Positions 5,547 through 13,134 are shown, counted from the stretch's first letter. The stretch is DNA of 19,710 bases from an uncultured Lachnoclostridium sp. (GCA_902464595.1 CABQJX010000045.1:1-19710), one strand, 5' to 3'. The notes: generated by a model not told the origin, from the letters alone. Made by a program: numbers and translations.

Positions 5547-7643
5547 ATGAACGTATATGGAACGGAACAGATCCGCAACGTTGTATTGCTTGGACATGGA
5601 GGCGCAGGTAAGACAACTGTTGCGGAAGCATTGGCGCTGGTGACCGGGGTTACAAAACGTATGGGTAAAGTGCCGGACGGCAACACCATAAGCGACTATG
5701 ACAAGGAAGAGATCAAGAGACAGTTCTCTATTTCCACTACCCTGATCCCTTTGGAATATGAAGGGGAGGATGGGCCTATTAAGATAAACCTTCTGGATAC
5801 GCCAGGATTCTTTGATTTTGTGGGCGAGGTTGAGGAGGCAATGAGCGTTGCCGACGCAGCCATTATCGTAGTAAATTGTAAGGCTGGTATTGAGCCGGGT
5901 ACAGAGAGGGCGTGGGAGCTGTGTGAGAAATACAGGCTTCCGAGGCTGATCTTTGTCACCAATATGGATGATGACCATGCAAGCTATCGTGAGCTGGTTG
6001 TCAAATTAGAGAAGAAGTTTGGACGTAAGATTGCGCCCTTCCAGCTTCCGATCCGTGAAAATGAAAAATTTGTGGGCTTCGTCAACGTGGTAAAGATGGC
6101 AGGCCGCCGTTTTACCAATTTAAGCGATTATGAGGAGTGCGAGATCCCGGAGTATGTTCAGAAGAACCTGACTATTGCCAGAGACGCCCTCATTGAAGCC
6201 GTTGCCGAGACCAGTGAAGAATATATGGAGCGTTATTTCCTGGGAGAGGAGTTTACCCAGGAGGAGATTTCCACCGCTCTGCGCACCCATGTTATCGAAG
6301 GAGAGATCGTTCCCGTTATGATGGGATCCGGTATCAACTGCCAGGGCTTTAAGGTGCTCTTACAGGCTATGGATAAATATTTCCCATCACCGGATCATTT
6401 TGAGTGTATCGGCGTGGATGTATCTACCGGAGAGCGTTTTACTGCGAAATATAATGATGACGTATCCCTGTCAGCCAGAGTCTTTAAGACCATTGTGGAT
6501 CCATTTATTGGAAAATATTCTCTCATGAAGATCTGTACCGGAACGCTCCGGGGCGATACGGTTGTATATAATGTGAATAAAGATGCAGAGGAGAAGATCG
6601 GCAAGCTTTATGTGCTGAGAGGCAAGGAGCAGATCGAGGTTCAGGAGCTGAAAGCAGGAGATATTGGAGCAGTAGCTAAGCTGACTGTGACCCAGACAGG
6701 GGATACCATGGCTGTCCGCACAGCGCCTATCGTATATCACAAGCCTCAGACCTCTACACCTTATACATACATGGCTTACAAGGCAGCCAATAAGGGCGAG
6801 GACGATAAGGTTTCCACCGCCTTAGCTAAGATGATGGAGGAGGATCTGACCTTAAAGGTGATCAATGACGCTGAGAACCGCCAGTCTCTGTTATACGGTA
6901 TCGGCGACCAGCAGCTGGAGGTAGTAGTGAGCAAGCTGTTAAGCCGCTATAAGGTAGAGGTTGTTTTAAGCAAGCCTAAGTTCGCTTTCCGTGAGACACT
7001 TCGCAAGAAGGTAAAGGTGCAGGGCAAGCATAAGAAGCAGTCCGGCGGACACGGACAGTATGGCGATGTTATCATGGAGTTTGAGCCTTCCGGCGATCTG
7101 GAAACCCCTTACGTATTTGAGGAGAAGGTATTTGGCGGTTCTGTGCCTAAGAACTATTTCCCGGCTGTGGAAAAGGGACTGCAGGAATGTGTTCTCAAAG
7201 GGCCTTTGGCCGGTTATCCCGTTGTAGGATTAAAGGCAACTCTGTTAGATGGTTCCTATCATCCTGTGGATTCCTCGGAGATGGCATTTAAGATGGCTAC
7301 CATTCTGGCCTTCAAGCAGGGATTTATGGATGCAGGCCCTGTCCTCTTAGAGCCCATCGCTTCCCTGAAGGTTACGGTTCCGGATCGGTTTACCGGAGAT
7401 GTTATGGGCGATCTCAACCGCAGGAGAGGACGCGTTCTGGGCATGAATTCAGATCACAACGGCAAACAGGTGATCGAGGCAGATATTCCAATGTCAGAGC
7501 TCTTTGGATACAATACAGACCTGCGCTCCATGACTGGCGGACTGGGAGATTTCTCCTATGAGTTCAGCCGCTATGAGCAGGCTCCGGGAGATGTACAGAA
7601 GAAGGAGATCGAGGCCAGGGCAGCAGCAAAGGATAACGAATAG
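5547..7643 (+). CDS. fusA: Elongation factor G-like translational GTPase (EF-G paralogue, FusA2 type)
   Basis: A 698-residue cytosolic GTPase with the full EF-G architecture. The P-loop is GHGGAGKTT (16-24), switch I region SISTTLIPLE (61-70), G3 DTPGFFDF (84-91) and G4 TNMD (138-141). EF-G domain II and C-terminal domains follow, including GGHGQYGDV and the YHPVDSSEMAF segment typical of domain IV. The G1 and G3 sequences differ from housekeeping EF-G (AHIDAGKTT, DTPGHVDF, NKMD) and resemble the second EF-G of Thermus and other bacteria. The switch II His that helps GTP hydrolysis is Phe88 here. It is not beside rpsL-rpsG-tuf, which also fits a paralogue. AGGAGG sits 7 nt before the ATG. Its role may be translocation under special conditions or ribosome recycling; this cannot be decided from sequence. 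Confidence 0.9.
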   Translation: MNVYGTEQIRNVVLLGHGGAGKTTVAEALALVTGVTKRMGKVPDGNTISDYDKEEIKRQFSISTTLIPLEYEGEDGPIKINLLDTPGFFDFVGEVEEAMSVADAAIIVVNCKAGIEPGTERAWELCEKYRLPRLIFVTNMDDDHASYRELVVKLEKKFGRKIAPFQLPIRENEKFVGFVNVVKMAGRRFTNLSDYEECEIPEYVQKNLTIARDALIEAVAETSEEYMERYFLGEEFTQEEISTALRTHVIEGEIVPVMMGSGINCQGFKVLLQAMDKYFPSPDHFECIGVDVSTGERFTAKYNDDVSLSARVFKTIVDPFIGKYSLMKICTGTLRGDTVVYNVNKDAEEKIGKLYVLRGKEQIEVQELKAGDIGAVAKLTVTQTGDTMAVRTAPIVYHKPQTSTPYTYMAYKAANKGEDDKVSTALAKMMEEDLTLKVINDAENRQSLLYGIGDQQLEVVVSKLLSRYKVEVVLSKPKFAFRETLRKKVKVQGKHKKQSGGHGQYGDVIMEFEPSGDLETPYVFEEKVFGGSVPKNYFPAVEKGLQECVLKGPLAGYPVVGLKATLLDGSYHPVDSSEMAFKMATILAFKQGFMDAGPVLLEPIASLKVTVPDRFTGDVMGDLNRRRGRVLGMNSDHNGKQVIEADIPMSELFGYNTDLRSMTGGLGDFSYEFSRYEQAPGDVQKKEIEARAAAKDNE

Positions 7644-7678
7644 AGCCGGAAAACAGCCAGACTGCTGTGAGAAGGACA

Positions 7679-8248
7679 ATGAGAAAAAAAAGGATTATTG
7701 TTGGGATTTCTGTTGGATTTACAGCCGTTTTTTTGGCAGCAGCCCTGTCTTTTATAAAACAGGGCAGTCCTGTCAGGGAGATCAAAGAAGCGGAAACAGA
7801 TAAAGAAGGGGGAGATACCGTATTTTATGAACCGATGGAGGTTCAGGTGACGGTAAAGCAGGGAGAAAAAGAAATCTCTCTGCCTGCCCTTCTTGTTTCG
7901 GCCAGCAGCTATTCCCAAAGGGACGATGCTTTTGCATATGGCACAGGCCCAAGGCTTCACAATCTTTTGCCCAATATAGCCCGGGAGCTTCCAAGGATTC
8001 AGTGGAGCGGGGATACCGTGATCCAGGTTCCGGATCCTCTGAGGGAACCGGTTCTTCTTGTCTATGACGGGGAGGCCAAAGAGCTTCTTAGGAATGGGCT
8101 GGAAGACGCGGGAGAGAAGATAAAGGAGCTTCCGGCAGGAATCTATTATAGGGCTGTGGAGGCAGATACCCGGGGTGTGTATATCGAGCAAAAAGGAGAA
8201 TATGAGACGTTTGTCTGGCAGTATGTTTTTTCTCTGGAAAAGAAATAA
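7679..8248 (+). CDS. Membrane-anchored hypothetical protein
   Basis: I do not recognise a family. The product of about 189 residues starts MRKKRIIVGISVGFTAVFLA, a basic N-terminus followed by one hydrophobic segment of about 20 residues without a lipobox Cys, so it is probably an N-terminally anchored extracytoplasmic protein. The rest is a soluble domain rich in short beta-like stretches (VQVTVKQGEKEISLPALLV; GDTVIQVPDP; VLLVYDG; FVWQYVFSLEKK). The start is uncertain: ATG 7679 has AAGGA only about 3 nt upstream, whereas GTG 7667 in the same frame has no ribosome binding site. It lies about 35 nt after the EF-G-like gene with no terminator between, so the two are probably co-transcribed. Confidence 0.75.
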   Translation: MRKKRIIVGISVGFTAVFLAAALSFIKQGSPVREIKEAETDKEGGDTVFYEPMEVQVTVKQGEKEISLPALLVSASSYSQRDDAFAYGTGPRLHNLLPNIARELPRIQWSGDTVIQVPDPLREPVLLVYDGEAKELLRNGLEDAGEKIKELPAGIYYRAVEADTRGVYIEQKGEYETFVWQYVFSLEKK

Positions 8249-8257
8249 AAATTATAA

Positions 8258-8273
8258 TGTTGCATATATCACA
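8258..8273 (+). promoter_or_regulatory. Degenerate Crp/Fnr-type operator upstream of rubredoxin
   Basis: TGTTGCA-TA-TATCACA matches the left arm of the 9451-9474 palindrome exactly over TGTTGCA, with four of seven matches in the right arm. Its centre is at -41.5 relative to the predicted rubredoxin start, the position used by class II Crp/Fnr activators. Binding is inferred. Confidence 0.45.
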
Positions 8274-8291
8274 GACTAACAGGGAATCCTA

Positions 8292-8300
8292 TGATATAGT
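8292..8300 (+). promoter_or_regulatory. Extended -10 promoter of rubredoxin
   Basis: TGATATAGT is an extended -10 element predicting a start near 8307. No -35 hexamer is evident at 17 bp, as expected of an activator-dependent promoter. Confidence 0.55.
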
Positions 8301-8365
8301 AATGCCATAAGAGAGAAACAGACAAGTTTGATCTGAAGGATAGAAAATGACAGGAGGATGCAGAA

Positions 8366-8530
8366 ATGAAGAAATATGTATGTGACCCATGCGGATGGAT
8401 TTATGACCCGGAGGTAGGTGATCCTGATGGAGGAATTGCTCCGGGAACCGCTTTTGAAGATATTCCTGATGATTGGGTATGCCCGATCTGTGGAGTAGGG
8501 AAAGATATGTTCTCTGCAGTAGAGGAATAA
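8366..8530 (+). CDS. Rubredoxin
   Basis: A 54-residue cytosolic one-iron electron carrier. The four ligands are in two knuckles, CDPCG (Cys6, Cys9) and CPICG (Cys39, Cys42), with the usual WIYDPEVGDPDGGI and GTAFEDIPDDWVCP segments between. The length is exactly that of anaerobe rubredoxins. AGGAGG lies 8 nt before the ATG. The gene stands alone between its own promoter and a strong terminator. In anaerobes rubredoxins typically pass electrons to peroxide- or oxygen-reducing enzymes (rubrerythrin, flavodiiron protein); no partner is encoded in the window. Confidence 0.97.
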   Translation: MKKYVCDPCGWIYDPEVGDPDGGIAPGTAFEDIPDDWVCPICGVGKDMFSAVEE

Positions 8531-8563
8531 GAAACGGAGCGTACAGCTGAGTTTACAGAATGT

Positions 8564-8610
8564 AAGGATCCTTTTCCTGGTTTAAGAGTCCAGGAAAGGA
8601 TCCTTTTTTT
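8564..8610 (+). terminator. Rubredoxin intrinsic terminator
   Basis: A long near-perfect stem (AAGGATCCTTTTCCTGG with CCAGGAAAGGATCCTT, one bulged T), a 9-nt loop and a run of seven T residues. Confidence 0.95.
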
Positions 8611-8692
8611 GGTGTAATGGGGAATGACTCCGCAATGCTCCTGCTGCACAAAAAGAGCTCTGCCCAGGAGCCTTTATCGTGTGGTTGGGTTC

Positions 8693-9367
8693 TTATTGTT
8701 CCTGTATCAGGGGTGGCTTTTCCAGCAGCCGAACTCGCTTTTTATCCATGCAGATCAGCTTATCTTCTTTCATCCGCTTCAATTCCCTTGTCATAGCGCT
8801 GCGGTCAATGGAGAGGTAATCAGCCAGATCCACCATAGTGAAGGGAATCTGGAAGGAAGGGCCTTTGGCCTGGGTGGCCAGCTGCATAAAGTAGCACATA
8901 AGCTTTTCGCGGATGCTTCTCTGAGAAAGTACCTCAACCCTTCGGCTGAGACTTAAAGCCCGTTCAGAGATCAGATCCAGCAGATTTTGGGTCAGCTGAT
9001 GATGTCTCGGACAGGATTTTGCACAGGGAGAACTGATGGTTCCATACTGTATGAACAGTACATCGCAGGGGGCGTCGCAGACAACACAGATTCCGGCGTG
9101 CTCGCTTCCTTCGTAGGATAGCAGATGGCCAAAAATATCCTGGGGCCCAAGCCTTTCTAAAATAGTCCTTGCACCGTTAAATTCATAACGCACCACAGAG
9201 GCGCTTCCCTTTCCGATGATTCCGATCTCATGAAACCCCTTGTCATAATCACAGATGGTTTCACCGGACTGGAATTGTTTGGTTCTTCCTCCGAGACAGA
9301 CTAAGAGATGTCTGTATTCCTCTGCGGATATATTTTTAAATAGATTTTTCTGAAAATATTCGGTCAT
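8693..9367 (-). CDS. Crp/Fnr-family transcriptional regulator
   Basis: A 224-residue regulator with an N-terminal cyclic-nucleotide-binding-like beta roll (about 10-120), a dimerisation helix (about 122-160) and a C-terminal helix-turn-helix, FTMVDLADYLSIDRSAMTRELKRMKED (split at 176-190 and 191-202). The sensory half is Cys-rich: Cys24, Cys39, Cys94, Cys97, Cys101, Cys115, Cys119, the last in SPCAKSCPRHH. Such cysteines could hold a metal or Fe-S centre or be redox-active, but this is inference. ATG 9367 has AAGGA about 8 nt upstream and gives the family's usual length; the open frame running to 9556 would translate through the promoter and operator. Convergent with rubredoxin and divergent from the CAAX protease gene. 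Confidence 0.92.
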   Translation of the reverse strand: MTEYFQKNLFKNISAEEYRHLLVCLGGRTKQFQSGETICDYDKGFHEIGIIGKGSASVVRYEFNGARTILERLGPQDIFGHLLSYEGSEHAGICVVCDAPCDVLFIQYGTISSPCAKSCPRHHQLTQNLLDLISERALSLSRRVEVLSQRSIREKLMCYFMQLATQAKGPSFQIPFTMVDLADYLSIDRSAMTRELKRMKEDKLICMDKKRVRLLEKPPLIQEQ

Positions 9368-9415
9368 ATTCTTTTTCCTTATCCTGGTTTGTGGTAAAAT
9401 GAAACATAATCGGTT

Positions 9416-9444
9416 TTCAAAGGATGTCATATACCAGCTATTAT
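9416..9444 (+). promoter_or_regulatory. Possible promoter of the CAAX protease gene
   Basis: TTCAAA (9416-9421), a 17-bp spacer and TATTAT (9439-9444) would start transcription near 9451, placing the palindrome centre at about +12. Confidence 0.4.
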
Positions 9445-9468
9445 AAAACCAATATGTTGCAGCTGCAA
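9440..9468 (-). promoter_or_regulatory. Promoter of the Crp/Fnr regulator gene
   Basis: TTGCAG (9468-9463), a 17-bp spacer and a perfect TATAAT (9445-9440). The -35 hexamer lies inside one arm of the 24-bp palindrome, implying autoregulation, most simply repression. Confidence 0.75.
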
Positions 9469-9474
9469 CATATT
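9451..9474. promoter_or_regulatory. 24-bp perfect palindrome, probable Crp/Fnr operator
   Basis: AATATGTTGCAG at 9451-9462 is followed directly by its exact reverse complement at 9463-9474. There is no loop, so it suits a dimeric regulator rather than an RNA hairpin. It lies between the divergent regulator and protease genes. Confidence 0.7.
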
Positions 9475-9529
9475 TTTGGAGAGAGTTCTCGTTTTCCACA
9501 AGGGCCGAGAGGGTGGGCAAGGAGGGATC

Positions 9530-10567
9530 ATGGAGCAAAAGATGGATAAAAAACAATGGGAAAAAAGGGATTTAAAAAGGACGGCGGCACAGTGGCACAG
9601 AAAGCAGTGTTCCCGCCTGGGCTTTTTGGTTTTGTTTTTTGTGCTTTTTACAGGGGTGATCCAGTTTCTTCTCATAGCGGCGGTCCGCATAGGGGAGACA
9701 GCGGCAGGGAGAGAGTTTTTGTCTCAAAATCAGGCATTTGGGATGCTGCTGTCATCTCTGTCCATGTATGGGATTGCTTTCCCTGTCAGCGGGTGGCTGA
9801 TGAGACGGATACCCAAGTGGGGAAGTCCTGAAAGGCAGAGCTGGGGCCTGTCTCAGCTGTCAGCCTGTTTTGTCATTGCTGTAGGAATTGGATTGGCTGG
9901 GAATATTCTGGGCAATTTATGCGGCCTGTTCTTTCCGGGAAAACCAGATTCCTCCGATCTGGCCGGGATCCTTATGGAGAGCAGTATATGGATAAACCTG
10001 ACTGTTACAGTCCTGCTGGCCCCTGTGGCGGAGGAGTTATTTTTCAGGAAGTTTTTGATGGACCGCCTGCTGGGATTTGGGGATGGAATTGCTGTACTTT
10101 TGTCAGGATTTCTCTTTGCGATAGCCCACGGAACGATCTTTCAGTTTTTTTATACCTTTGGCATCGGTATGCTGTGGGCCTACATTTACGCGAAAACAGG
10201 ACGGGTAGGCTACACCATTGGCCTTCACATGATATTTAACTTTTTGGGAGGGGTGGTGGCGCTGGAGCTGGCAAAGGGAACTGCAGGCTTATGGGAGGGC
10301 AACTGGTTCCTCAGGGCCCTGGAACAGCTGTTGGGAGTGGATGTCACTCTCACCGTAACGGTAGGGGCCGGTTTTTTAACCGTGGTCTATTTTATGTTTA
10401 TGGCAGCCTGTTTCATAGGGGGGATTGTCATTTTGGTCTCCTGCCGTAAAAAAATCAAGATGAATCCGGGACAGTGGCCTATGAGCAGGGGGGAAGCCCT
10501 CCGCCTGGCATTTTTGAATCCGGGAATGATCTGCTGCATTTTGATTTTCTTTCAAACATCAAAGTGA
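9530..10567 (+). CDS. CPBP (CAAX/Abi) family intramembrane metalloprotease
   Basis: A 345-residue polytopic membrane protein with about eight hydrophobic segments. The family's three motifs are present: EELFFRKFLMDRLLG (motif 1, EExxxR), FAIAHG (motif 2) and HMIFNFLGG (motif 3), with the metal-binding Glu and His residues intact. Bacterial members include CAAX prenyl-protease relatives, bacteriocin-immunity proteins and regulators; the substrate here is unknown. ATG 9530 has AGGAGG 4 nt upstream. The frame is open back to a TTG at 9476, but that lies at the palindrome edge without a ribosome binding site. The gene ends with tandem stops TGA TAA. Divergent from the Crp/Fnr regulator and possibly controlled by it. 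Confidence 0.9.
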   Translation: MEQKMDKKQWEKRDLKRTAAQWHRKQCSRLGFLVLFFVLFTGVIQFLLIAAVRIGETAAGREFLSQNQAFGMLLSSLSMYGIAFPVSGWLMRRIPKWGSPERQSWGLSQLSACFVIAVGIGLAGNILGNLCGLFFPGKPDSSDLAGILMESSIWINLTVTVLLAPVAEELFFRKFLMDRLLGFGDGIAVLLSGFLFAIAHGTIFQFFYTFGIGMLWAYIYAKTGRVGYTIGLHMIFNFLGGVVALELAKGTAGLWEGNWFLRALEQLLGVDVTLTVTVGAGFLTVVYFMFMAACFIGGIVILVSCRKKIKMNPGQWPMSRGEALRLAFLNPGMICCILIFFQTSK

Positions 10568-10608
10568 TAATGTATAACAGCAAAAATTGGATTTCTATTT
10601 TAAATATC

Positions 10609-10624
10609 ACAACTAAAAAGTTGT
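10609..10624. repeat. Inverted repeat upstream of the aconitase promoter
   Basis: ACAACT-AAAA-AGTTGT is a perfect 6-bp dyad about 64 bp upstream of the predicted start. There is no T tract, so it is a candidate operator rather than a terminator of the preceding gene. Confidence 0.35.
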
Positions 10625-10644
10625 TAAAACTACAATAAAACAGC

Positions 10645-10673
10645 TGGACAAACAAGAAGAATTGCATTATATT
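10645..10673 (+). promoter_or_regulatory. Promoter of the aconitase-citrate synthase operon
   Basis: TGGACA (10645-10650), a 17-bp spacer and TATATT (10668-10673) predict a start near 10680 and a 5' leader of about 120 nt. Confidence 0.6.
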
Positions 10674-10717
10674 ATAAAACAATATCGGTTTCCCATATAA
10701 GATCAGTTTTTATAAGG

Positions 10718-10732
10718 TTACAATTTTTGTAA
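10718..10732. repeat. Inverted repeat in the aconitase 5' leader
   Basis: TTACAA-TTT-TTGTAA is a perfect 6-bp dyad at about +39 to +53, a candidate operator or weak RNA hairpin. Confidence 0.3.
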
Positions 10733-10800
10733 GGATAGGACGTTTATCTTTTCAGGCGTCAGAGAAGCATAGGACAGTATATCACGCAGGAGGTAGAAAT

Positions 10801-13104
10801 ATGGTATCATTATACGACGGCGGTATTTATCTGGTTCATGGAAACGAGATTATTCCAGAGGGAGAAAAGGAAAGAGTAAAGGCTCTTACAGGGAAGGAAG
10901 CGGACAAGGAGGCGGCAAAAAAGGAGACCATTGCCTATTCCATTTTAAAGGCCCACAATACATCCGAGGATATGGAGCATTTAAAGCTGCGATTTGACAG
11001 CATGGCATCCCATGATATTACCTTTGTGGGTATTGTCCAGACAGCCAAGGCTTCCGGTATGGAGCAGTTTCCGATCCCCTATGTGCTGACCAACTGTCAC
11101 AATACCCTCTGTGCAGTGGGAGGGACGATTAATGAGGACGATCATATGTTTGGCCTTTCGGCCGCCAAGAAGTATGGAGGGATCTATGTTCCTCCTCACA
11201 TTGCAGTCATTCACCAGTATATGAGGGAAATGATGGCCGGATGCGGCCGGATGATCCTGGGCTCTGACAGCCATACCCGCTACGGCGCCCTGGGAACCAT
11301 GGCGGTAGGAGAGGGAGGAGGCGAGCTTGTAAAGCAGCTCCTTAAGGATACCTATGATGTGGCCTATCCTGGCGTGATCGCCGTATATCTGGATGGGGCT
11401 CCCAGGCCTGGAACAGGGCCTCAGGATATTGCCCTTGCTATTATCGGGGCAGTGTTTAAAAATGGATATGTGAAGAATAAAGTAATGGAGTTTGTAGGGC
11501 CTGGCGTTTCCTCCATGACTACCGACTATCGGAACGGCGTGGATGTAATGACCACAGAGACCACCTGTCTTACCTCCATTTGGAGAACCGATGAAGATAC
11601 AAGGAGCTATCTGGCAAAGCATCATAGGGAGGAGGATTTTAAGGAATTAAATCCCGGCGATGTAGCTTATTATGACGGCTGCGTCTATGTGGATCTGTCC
11701 ACAGTTAAGCCTATGATCGCCCTTCCTTTCCATCCAAGTAATACCTATGAGATTGACGAGTTAAAGGAAAACCTGGAAGATATTCTTGCATTGACGGAAA
11801 AAGAGGCAGCGAAGGTGGCTGGAGGAAAGGCTTCCTTTACCTTGAGAGACAAGATCGTAAATGGAGAGCTGATGGTACAGCAGGCTGTGATCGCAGGGTG
11901 CGCAGGAGGAACTTACTCCAATGTTATGGAGGCAGCCCATGCCCTGAAGGGAAGAGACTGCGGATGCGATGAGTTTTCCTTAGCAGTTTATCCTTCTTCC
12001 CAGCCTGTATTTGCAGATCTTTTGAAGAAGGGAGCCGTTTCTGACCTGGTGGATGCGGGAGCCATTATCCGCACAGCCTTCTGCGGCCCCTGCTTTGGTG
12101 CAGGAGATACGCCCTGTAATAATGGATTAAGCATCCGTCATACCACAAGGAACTTCCCGAACCGGGAGGGCTCCAAGCCTGGAAACGGCCAGATGGCAGC
12201 TGTGGCTCTCATGGACGCCCGCTCCATTGCCGCCACTGCAGCCAACGGAGGAAAGCTTACTTCTGCCTGGGAGATGGACTGCTGGGATCGTGTGCCTGAG
12301 TATGATTTTGATGATGCTTCCTACAAGAAGCGTGTGTACATGGGATATGGCAAAGGAGAGGCTGCACGGGATCTGGTCTACGGCCCCAACATTAAGGATT
12401 GGCCGGAAATGAGCCCTCTTGGGGACAATATTTTACTAAAGGTATGCTCAAAGATCATGGATCCAGTGACTACCACAGATGAGCTGATCCCATCTGGAGA
12501 GACTTCCTCCTACCGTTCCAATCCTCTGGGACTGGCAGAGTTTACCCTTTCACGGAGGGATCCCGATTATGTGGGAAGGGCAAAGGAAGCAGGAAATTTG
12601 GAGAAGGCCAGAGTAAAGGAAGGGGAGCAGGCAGAGTTTGACCTTGATCCGTCTCTGGAAGCGGTATTTGAGGCCATCCGCAGGATCCCTGGAAATGAGC
12701 AGGTAAAAGCAGCGGATACAGAGGTTGGAAGCATGGTTTACGCGGTGAAGCCGGGAGACGGTTCTGCCAGGGAGCAGGCAGCCAGCTGCCAGAGAGTATT
12801 GGGCGGATTGGCAAATATCTGTAAGGAATATGCAACTAAGCGGTATCGCTCCAATGTGATGAACTGGGGAATGATCCCCTTCCAGATGGAGGAGGAGCCC
12901 TCCTTTGGGGTGGGAGACTATATTTACGTTCCCGGTATACGAAAGGCTTTGGACGGGGATCTGAAGAAGATCCGGGCCTACGCTCTTGGAAGAGATGCCG
13001 GGAATATAAAGGAACTGGAGCTGTATATTGCGGATATGACAGCAGAGGAAAGGGAAATCGTGAAGGCTGGAAGCCTGATCAATTATAACCGCAGCAGACA
13101 TTAA
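10801..13104 (+). CDS. Aconitase-family hydratase (probable aconitate hydratase)
   Basis: A 767-residue cytosolic 4Fe-4S hydratase. Cluster ligands are Cys367 in AGCAGGTYSN and Cys428 and Cys431 in CGPCFGAGDTPCNN, the latter equivalent to the CGPC motif of aconitase. The active-site region SDSHTRYGALGTMAVGEGG is clear, and a C-terminal swivel domain carries YRSNVMNWGMIPF. The first ligand motif differs from the classic SCTNS, placing the protein in a divergent branch (YbhJ-like or 'hydratase' group) rather than with AcnA or AcnB. AGGAGG lies 7 nt before the ATG. Citrate synthase follows 30 nt later, so citrate-to-isocitrate conversion for glutamate synthesis is the most likely role; other hydroxy-acid dehydrations are possible. 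Confidence 0.9.
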   Translation: MVSLYDGGIYLVHGNEIIPEGEKERVKALTGKEADKEAAKKETIAYSILKAHNTSEDMEHLKLRFDSMASHDITFVGIVQTAKASGMEQFPIPYVLTNCHNTLCAVGGTINEDDHMFGLSAAKKYGGIYVPPHIAVIHQYMREMMAGCGRMILGSDSHTRYGALGTMAVGEGGGELVKQLLKDTYDVAYPGVIAVYLDGAPRPGTGPQDIALAIIGAVFKNGYVKNKVMEFVGPGVSSMTTDYRNGVDVMTTETTCLTSIWRTDEDTRSYLAKHHREEDFKELNPGDVAYYDGCVYVDLSTVKPMIALPFHPSNTYEIDELKENLEDILALTEKEAAKVAGGKASFTLRDKIVNGELMVQQAVIAGCAGGTYSNVMEAAHALKGRDCGCDEFSLAVYPSSQPVFADLLKKGAVSDLVDAGAIIRTAFCGPCFGAGDTPCNNGLSIRHTTRNFPNREGSKPGNGQMAAVALMDARSIAATAANGGKLTSAWEMDCWDRVPEYDFDDASYKKRVYMGYGKGEAARDLVYGPNIKDWPEMSPLGDNILLKVCSKIMDPVTTTDELIPSGETSSYRSNPLGLAEFTLSRRDPDYVGRAKEAGNLEKARVKEGEQAEFDLDPSLEAVFEAIRRIPGNEQVKAADTEVGSMVYAVKPGDGSAREQAASCQRVLGGLANICKEYATKRYRSNVMNWGMIPFQMEEEPSFGVGDYIYVPGIRKALDGDLKKIRAYALGRDAGNIKELELYIADMTAEEREIVKAGSLINYNRSRH

Positions 13105-13134
13105 AACAGGCTTGGAACGGAAGGAGCACGGCAT

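Noticed and set aside
8611..8692. Terminator for the Crp/Fnr regulator on the minus strand
   Set aside because: GCTCCTG and CAGGAGC can pair across a long loop, but no T tract follows. The rubredoxin terminator also lacks a T tract in that direction.
9368..9556. N-terminal extension of the Crp/Fnr regulator
   Set aside because: It would cover the regulator's own TATAAT promoter and the 24-bp palindrome, and Crp/Fnr proteins are normally about 220-230 residues.
10571..10639. 22-codon ORF before the aconitase promoter
   Set aside because: No ribosome binding site and AT-rich composition; it looks like chance.
10618..10640. Possible Rex site (TTGTTAA half-site)
   Set aside because: Only one half-site is present; the second half of a TTGTTAA-N8-type dyad is missing.
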